DNA of 64,000 nt. It comes from a virus. A model generated the notes under the pieces. That model was not told the origin of the DNA. It searched no databases and saw nothing but the letters and a program-made list of their open reading frames with translations. The DNA lies in the IMG/VR virus record IMGVR_UViG_3300037586_005524, positions 19,221-83,220 of that record. One strand, given 5' to 3'. A program made the position numbers and the translations under genes. Below, piece by piece: positions 60,633 to 64,000 of this stretch (its first letter is position 1; each line of letters begins with the position of its first letter).

Positions 60633-62768
60633 TTACTCCTCCGCTTCTTTTGACCACACGTGCTTTATTCCTTCGAAAAGAGTATTGTAATAATCATTGG
60701 TTGGCTCAGAAGCTTCATATAATTCTTCCCAAAGGGTTGGCGCCATATGAAAGTCATCTCGTTTTGGAGTTTCTTCTTCTTCCGGTGGTTTCAACCCTAG
60801 CCGCTCCAAATCTTGTTGATAAAAATACCAATCTTCGGGGCCTGATATTACTAAAATATTACCTAATTCTCCTCGAATAGCTTTATCTTGCATATTTTTT
60901 AAGCGCTCAAATTCAGCGTCATCTTTTCCAGACATCTCCCATAAATCAACATCCGGACGCCATTCTACCACGTCTTCCATACCAGCGTCTTTTAAATATT
61001 CTAAAGCTTCTGCGCGGTCTGCCCACTCTTCTTCTGTTTCCATAGGACCCTTTTCAGGGTAAAAATATTCTGCAAGCCCTCCAGGCTTATCTGCAGCAGT
61101 CGAGAGGGCTTTGTGGGCTCCATAACCCGCTAAAGGAAGCCACAAAAGCTGTCCCTTAAATACGCTTGGAAAAGACTCAAATGTTCCGCCAGTTCTTCCT
61201 AAAAGAAAGTCTTTGCCGGCGCCCGCCATTTCTTTTGTGCCTTTCGCGATATTCTTTAATGTAGGTCGACCTAGGCCTGCAGCCAATTCATCGGCCAACG
61301 CCGTTTCAGTTGGTACTAGATCTGCGGCTTGATCAAGTGTTCTTGATGCCCTTGCAGCATCATCTAATCCTTGGGCCATCTCATCCGTTAATTGTATGCC
61401 CATAGATCTTGCTTCCTTAGAAGTTAATCCTAATTGATATGCATCATCTATTGTTCCTGTGCCTTTAGGAACTGCCGCTTCAACGGCTTCGTCAGCTAAT
61501 TTCTGCCATTTAGGTTTAAATAATTTTGAGAGGCCCCGTCCAACACCTTTGAGACCGGCGCCTATACCAAGAGCGTCTATTGCTGTATATGGAGTTATAT
61601 CAATTGGGATATCGCCACGCCAATCGTCATATTGACCAAAATATAGTGGGGAAGATTCATGGTATCCTAGATTCGCCGGATCTTGTTGCATTGTTGGCAC
61701 AAATTGTTTCCAATGATACCACGGCAATCCAGCTTCCGTAGCATGTTGTGAGCCAAGTTGGCGTTGATGCAGCAAATCAGTATATTTATCTCTTGCACTG
61801 GGCGGTTCGCGATGTACTGGATCTTCTCGTTGCTGTTTTGCGGAGAGTGAATATAGGCCTGGTGGTTTCCATTCCGATTCGTCTTGGACAAACCATGGTT
61901 TATACCATCCTTCTGTTTCCTTCATCTCGTCTGGTGACAAGCCGGCATAATCTGGTTCGTGTACAGTCCAAGTTGCGCCGGCTGGCATATGAGCGTACTT
62001 AGCTGCCAACTCCTGTTCCGTCAGTTCCTCTTGTAAAAGCTGTGCGATATCGTTGTGAAGAGTTGTTAAAGATTCATTTGTAGACTCAGACTCGTCGCTA
62101 CTATCATCTTCTTCGTCGTCGTCCTCGCCGCCGTCATCGTCATCTTCATCTTCATTTATTTGTTTCTCATATGTAGTATCTTCTACAAATGTAATTGAAT
62201 CTGATTCACCAGATTTTGCTTCTCTGGTTAATCCAAATTTTTCCATCAATCTAGAATTGATTTCATTGTCTTTCCATTCTTTCAGTGGCGTTTTTTTGGA
62301 CATATCTTCTCCTCCGTCCTCAGTTATAACTGTTTCATAATAAATAGATTCCTGTAATTGTTTCTTCCTTCCATCTTCCCAATCTCTAAAACAAAGATTG
62401 CCTTCTCGATAGGCCTCGCCTTCCATATCTCTCATATGAGGGTCTTCTTGAGCATATCCTAATGCTGTAGAAACCATATCTGAAAAGTCTCCCCTTTCGT
62501 TTTGATTATGATGCACTAATTCGTGAGACAAAGACCTTAAAATGTCTTTAGGGTGTCTTCCTGATACATAGATTGCAACTTCCATATTATCAGGATTATA
62601 ACCACCTGTTTTGCCTAGAGGATTTGCGGCATTTTCTTCATCTCCTAATAAAAATAATTTCGGAGGGTGCTGAAACCCATGTCTTTCTTGTGCAAAAGGC
62701 ATAAATTCTTGAATTAATTCTTCTAAGGGTCCTAAATCTAATCCTGATTGGTTAAAAATATCAAGCAT
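60633..62768 (-). CDS. Large protein with HELVHH metallopeptidase motif
   Basis: 711 residues. The N-terminal ~150 residues hold RSLSHELVHHNQNERGDF (zinc motif near residue 83), like phage metallopeptidase-type virion proteins. Residues about 200-225 are an acidic Asp/Glu run, followed by Pro- and Trp-rich segments, and an alanine-rich helical part (residues about 395-560: GIGAGLKGVGRGL, PSVFKGQLLWLPLAGYG). The C-terminus is charged. It is three bases upstream of the 748-aa gene and 15 downstream of the 232-aa gene. The gene order suggests virion or injected proteins, which is inferred. Confidence 0.7.
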   Translation of the reverse strand: MLDIFNQSGLDLGPLEELIQEFMPFAQERHGFQHPPKLFLLGDEENAANPLGKTGGYNPDNMEVAIYVSGRHPKDILRSLSHELVHHNQNERGDFSDMVSTALGYAQEDPHMRDMEGEAYREGNLCFRDWEDGRKKQLQESIYYETVITEDGGEDMSKKTPLKEWKDNEINSRLMEKFGLTREAKSGESDSITFVEDTTYEKQINEDEDDDDGGEDDDEEDDSSDESESTNESLTTLHNDIAQLLQEELTEQELAAKYAHMPAGATWTVHEPDYAGLSPDEMKETEGWYKPWFVQDESEWKPPGLYSLSAKQQREDPVHREPPSARDKYTDLLHQRQLGSQHATEAGLPWYHWKQFVPTMQQDPANLGYHESSPLYFGQYDDWRGDIPIDITPYTAIDALGIGAGLKGVGRGLSKLFKPKWQKLADEAVEAAVPKGTGTIDDAYQLGLTSKEARSMGIQLTDEMAQGLDDAARASRTLDQAADLVPTETALADELAAGLGRPTLKNIAKGTKEMAGAGKDFLLGRTGGTFESFPSVFKGQLLWLPLAGYGAHKALSTAADKPGGLAEYFYPEKGPMETEEEWADRAEALEYLKDAGMEDVVEWRPDVDLWEMSGKDDAEFERLKNMQDKAIRGELGNILVISGPEDWYFYQQDLERLGLKPPEEEETPKRDDFHMAPTLWEELYEASEPTNDYYNTLFEGIKHVWSKEAEE

Positions 62769-62783
62769 AATTAATTATTTCTT

Positions 62784-63482
62784 TTAGCCGCGTGCTTCTT
62801 GCGGATAAGTTTGATCTGGATCCATGGCCATGACGTCATCGAGGAATGATGTTTCGAATGCATCTTCGGATGCCCATTTTCGGCCACCTGCGGCACCCAT
62901 AGCGTTGACTACAGTACCCACAATATTTAAAACTAGTTCACCAAGCTGCTCTTGGGTTTTTAAGCCTCCGATGTCCCTTTGAAGAGCGTTAAATACTTCA
63001 TCCCCAACATTTTCAATATTAGTTCTGAATTCTACGGGCGCATTTTGAGTAATATTAACAAGTTCTTGTTGGAAATGTGTTGGCAAAGCTGCGGTTTCTG
63101 CGCCGGGGACTGCAACATCAGTTGCGACTTCTTCTGGTGTGCCCTCAGCAGGAGCTTCGAGCGCTGGTTGTCCAAAAGATCCATATCCTTGTCGCGTACG
63201 TACATCTGCCCAAGATTCTCCTGGCTGTGCTTCATCTTCTTCTTCTGAAGCCCTTATACCTCTTCTCATTTTATTAGCGCTAGACCATGGATTCATATAT
63301 GATGTGAGATTTTCTGTGCCTAATTGTTCGTCTAATGTTCCCTCTTTAATTAAAGTTTGAATTACTTGTTTATAAATGGCCTGATTAATATAGGCCTCTT
63401 TACTCTTGACTTCTTTTAAAATATCTAAATATTCCTTGCTGATAATTTTCTTAAGTTGTTCCTTTTTGATTTTAGTAACCAT
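62784..63482 (-). CDS. Phage protein of unknown function, possibly virion-associated
   Basis: 232 residues. A basic helical N-terminus (KIKKEQLKKIISKEYLDILKEV), an AYINQAIYKQVIQTLIKEGTLDEQL helix, a Gly/Glu-rich flexible middle and a helical C-terminus (NAPVEFRTNIENVGDEVFNAL, LGELVLNIVGTVVNAMGAAGG). TAGGAGATTAATA precedes the ATG. No family recognised. It follows the 129-aa gene by 14 bases and leads the 711-aa gene by 15 bases. Confidence 0.65.
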   Translation of the reverse strand: MVTKIKKEQLKKIISKEYLDILKEVKSKEAYINQAIYKQVIQTLIKEGTLDEQLGTENLTSYMNPWSSANKMRRGIRASEEEDEAQPGESWADVRTRQGYGSFGQPALEAPAEGTPEEVATDVAVPGAETAALPTHFQQELVNITQNAPVEFRTNIENVGDEVFNALQRDIGGLKTQEQLGELVLNIVGTVVNAMGAAGGRKWASEDAFETSFLDDVMAMDPDQTYPQEARG

Positions 63483-63496
63483 TATTAATCTCCTAT

Positions 63497-63886
63497 TTAA
63501 GACATCTCTTTTTGTAAATCTTTACCAGTTTGTCCTAGCTCGTCGCTTATGTCCCCAAGAAAATCTTCGATACCGATTTCTTGATTTGCTAAATCAGACA
63601 TAATAGCTGCGATATCACGTATATGTACATCCGCTATTTGACCACCAGAATCACCGGCATCTCGTGCTTGAACCAGCATTGTTCCAAATTCGGCCATTAC
63701 TGGGGCCATGTTCTGGCGTACTATCATAATTTCTTGTTCTTTCCGCTGTGCTTCTGCTTCTGCTCGTGCTTGATCTTCTGCTGCTGTTTGTGCCATGGCC
63801 TCAGCATCGGCTTGTTCATTTAAAAATTTATACCAATTATTAAAATAAGTGTATGATTCATCGTAAAAAAGTTTAGGGGTGGACAT
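63497..63886 (-). CDS. Small helical protein of unknown function
   Basis: 129 residues with a Glu/Ala/Gln-rich helix (EQADAEAMAQTAAEDQARAEAEAQ) in the first half that looks coiled-coil, and a second half with EFGTMLVQARDAGDSG and EIGIEDFLGDISDELGQTGK. AGAGG precedes the ATG. No family recognised. A gap of 58 bases separates it from the partial gene at 63945. Confidence 0.65.
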   Translation of the reverse strand: MSTPKLFYDESYTYFNNWYKFLNEQADAEAMAQTAAEDQARAEAEAQRKEQEIMIVRQNMAPVMAEFGTMLVQARDAGDSGGQIADVHIRDIAAIMSDLANQEIGIEDFLGDISDELGQTGKDLQKEMS

Positions 63887-63944
63887 AGAATAAACCTCTG
63901 AGGTAATTAGTTTATTTTATGTCTTTATTCCTTAAATAAACCAA

Positions 63945-64000
63945 TTATTTAGACATTGATAGATCAAAATATTTTGGTGCACCACAAAGACATACTTCTT
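63945..64000 (-). CDS. C-terminal end of a gene running off the right edge
   Basis: The frame to TAA 63945-63947 reads EVCLCGAPKYFDLSMSK, including a CxC that could be part of a zinc site. Only 18 codons are inside the window, so identity cannot be given. Between it and 63886 lies an 8-bp inverted repeat (GTTTATTT / AAATAAAC) that could act as a weak terminator or structure. Confidence 0.4.
   Translation of the reverse strand, partial: EVCLCGAPKYFDLSMSK

Overview
The window reads as part of the genome of a large tailed phage with a T4-like contractile tail (myovirus morphology), probably from a marine or aquatic habitat. The basis is AT-rich, tightly packed genes almost all on the minus strand, with T4-type baseplate wedge proteins (gp6-like and gp25-like), a T4 gp55-like late sigma factor, PhoH, a Cas4/RecB-like nuclease and a phage tmRNA. 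No ribosomal, tRNA or housekeeping loci suggest a bacterial chromosome. The host cannot be named from sequence alone. The habitat is inferred from resemblance to the lipopolysaccharide-type gene clusters of T4-like cyanophages.

Reading in the direction of transcription (high to low coordinates): (1) 64000-57687 holds five large, mostly uncharacterised, possibly virion-associated genes, including a 711-aa protein with an HELVHH metalloprotease motif and a 748-aa protein that appears to join a KxDG ligase-like domain to an HxGH nucleotidyltransferase. (2) 57534-55402 holds a Fis-type DNA-binding protein, a near-consensus sigma70-type promoter, a complete tmRNA encoding the tag ANDNVEFDYALAA, and a tubulin/FtsZ-like GTPase. 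(3) 55372-48905 holds small genes, an archaeal-type (class II) GAPDH-like protein, a lone plus-strand lipoprotein serine protease, PIN-PhoH, a putative gluzincin peptidase and a Cas4-like nuclease.

(4) 48895-21181 is one nearly gapless cluster of 28 genes for making, activating and transferring sugars. It has eight glycosyltransferases (plus one GT-B-like protein), three NAD-dependent epimerases, two shortened UDP-glucose dehydrogenase-like proteins, a DegT aminotransferase and an RmlC-like cupin. It also has a carbamoyltransferase, an acylneuraminate-type cytidylyltransferase next to an HpcH aldolase and a 2-hydroxyacid dehydrogenase, a class I GAPDH-like enzyme, methyltransferases, a radical SAM/SPASM protein, and an APS kinase with a PAPS-type sulfotransferase. 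Together they could build a carbamoylated, sulfated, methylated glycan on the virion, phage DNA or host surface. (5) 21179-1 holds small genes, the late sigma factor, and baseplate and tail genes, including a 3040-aa giant protein and a >1080-aa LamG-containing protein that runs off the left edge.

Most junctions are ATGA, TTGA or TAATG overlaps or gaps under 20 bases, so long polycistronic leftward transcripts are expected. The only non-protein stretch longer than 300 bases is 56467-57151, which holds the tmRNA and its leader. I saw no CRISPR array, insertion sequence, integrase or separate tRNA gene.
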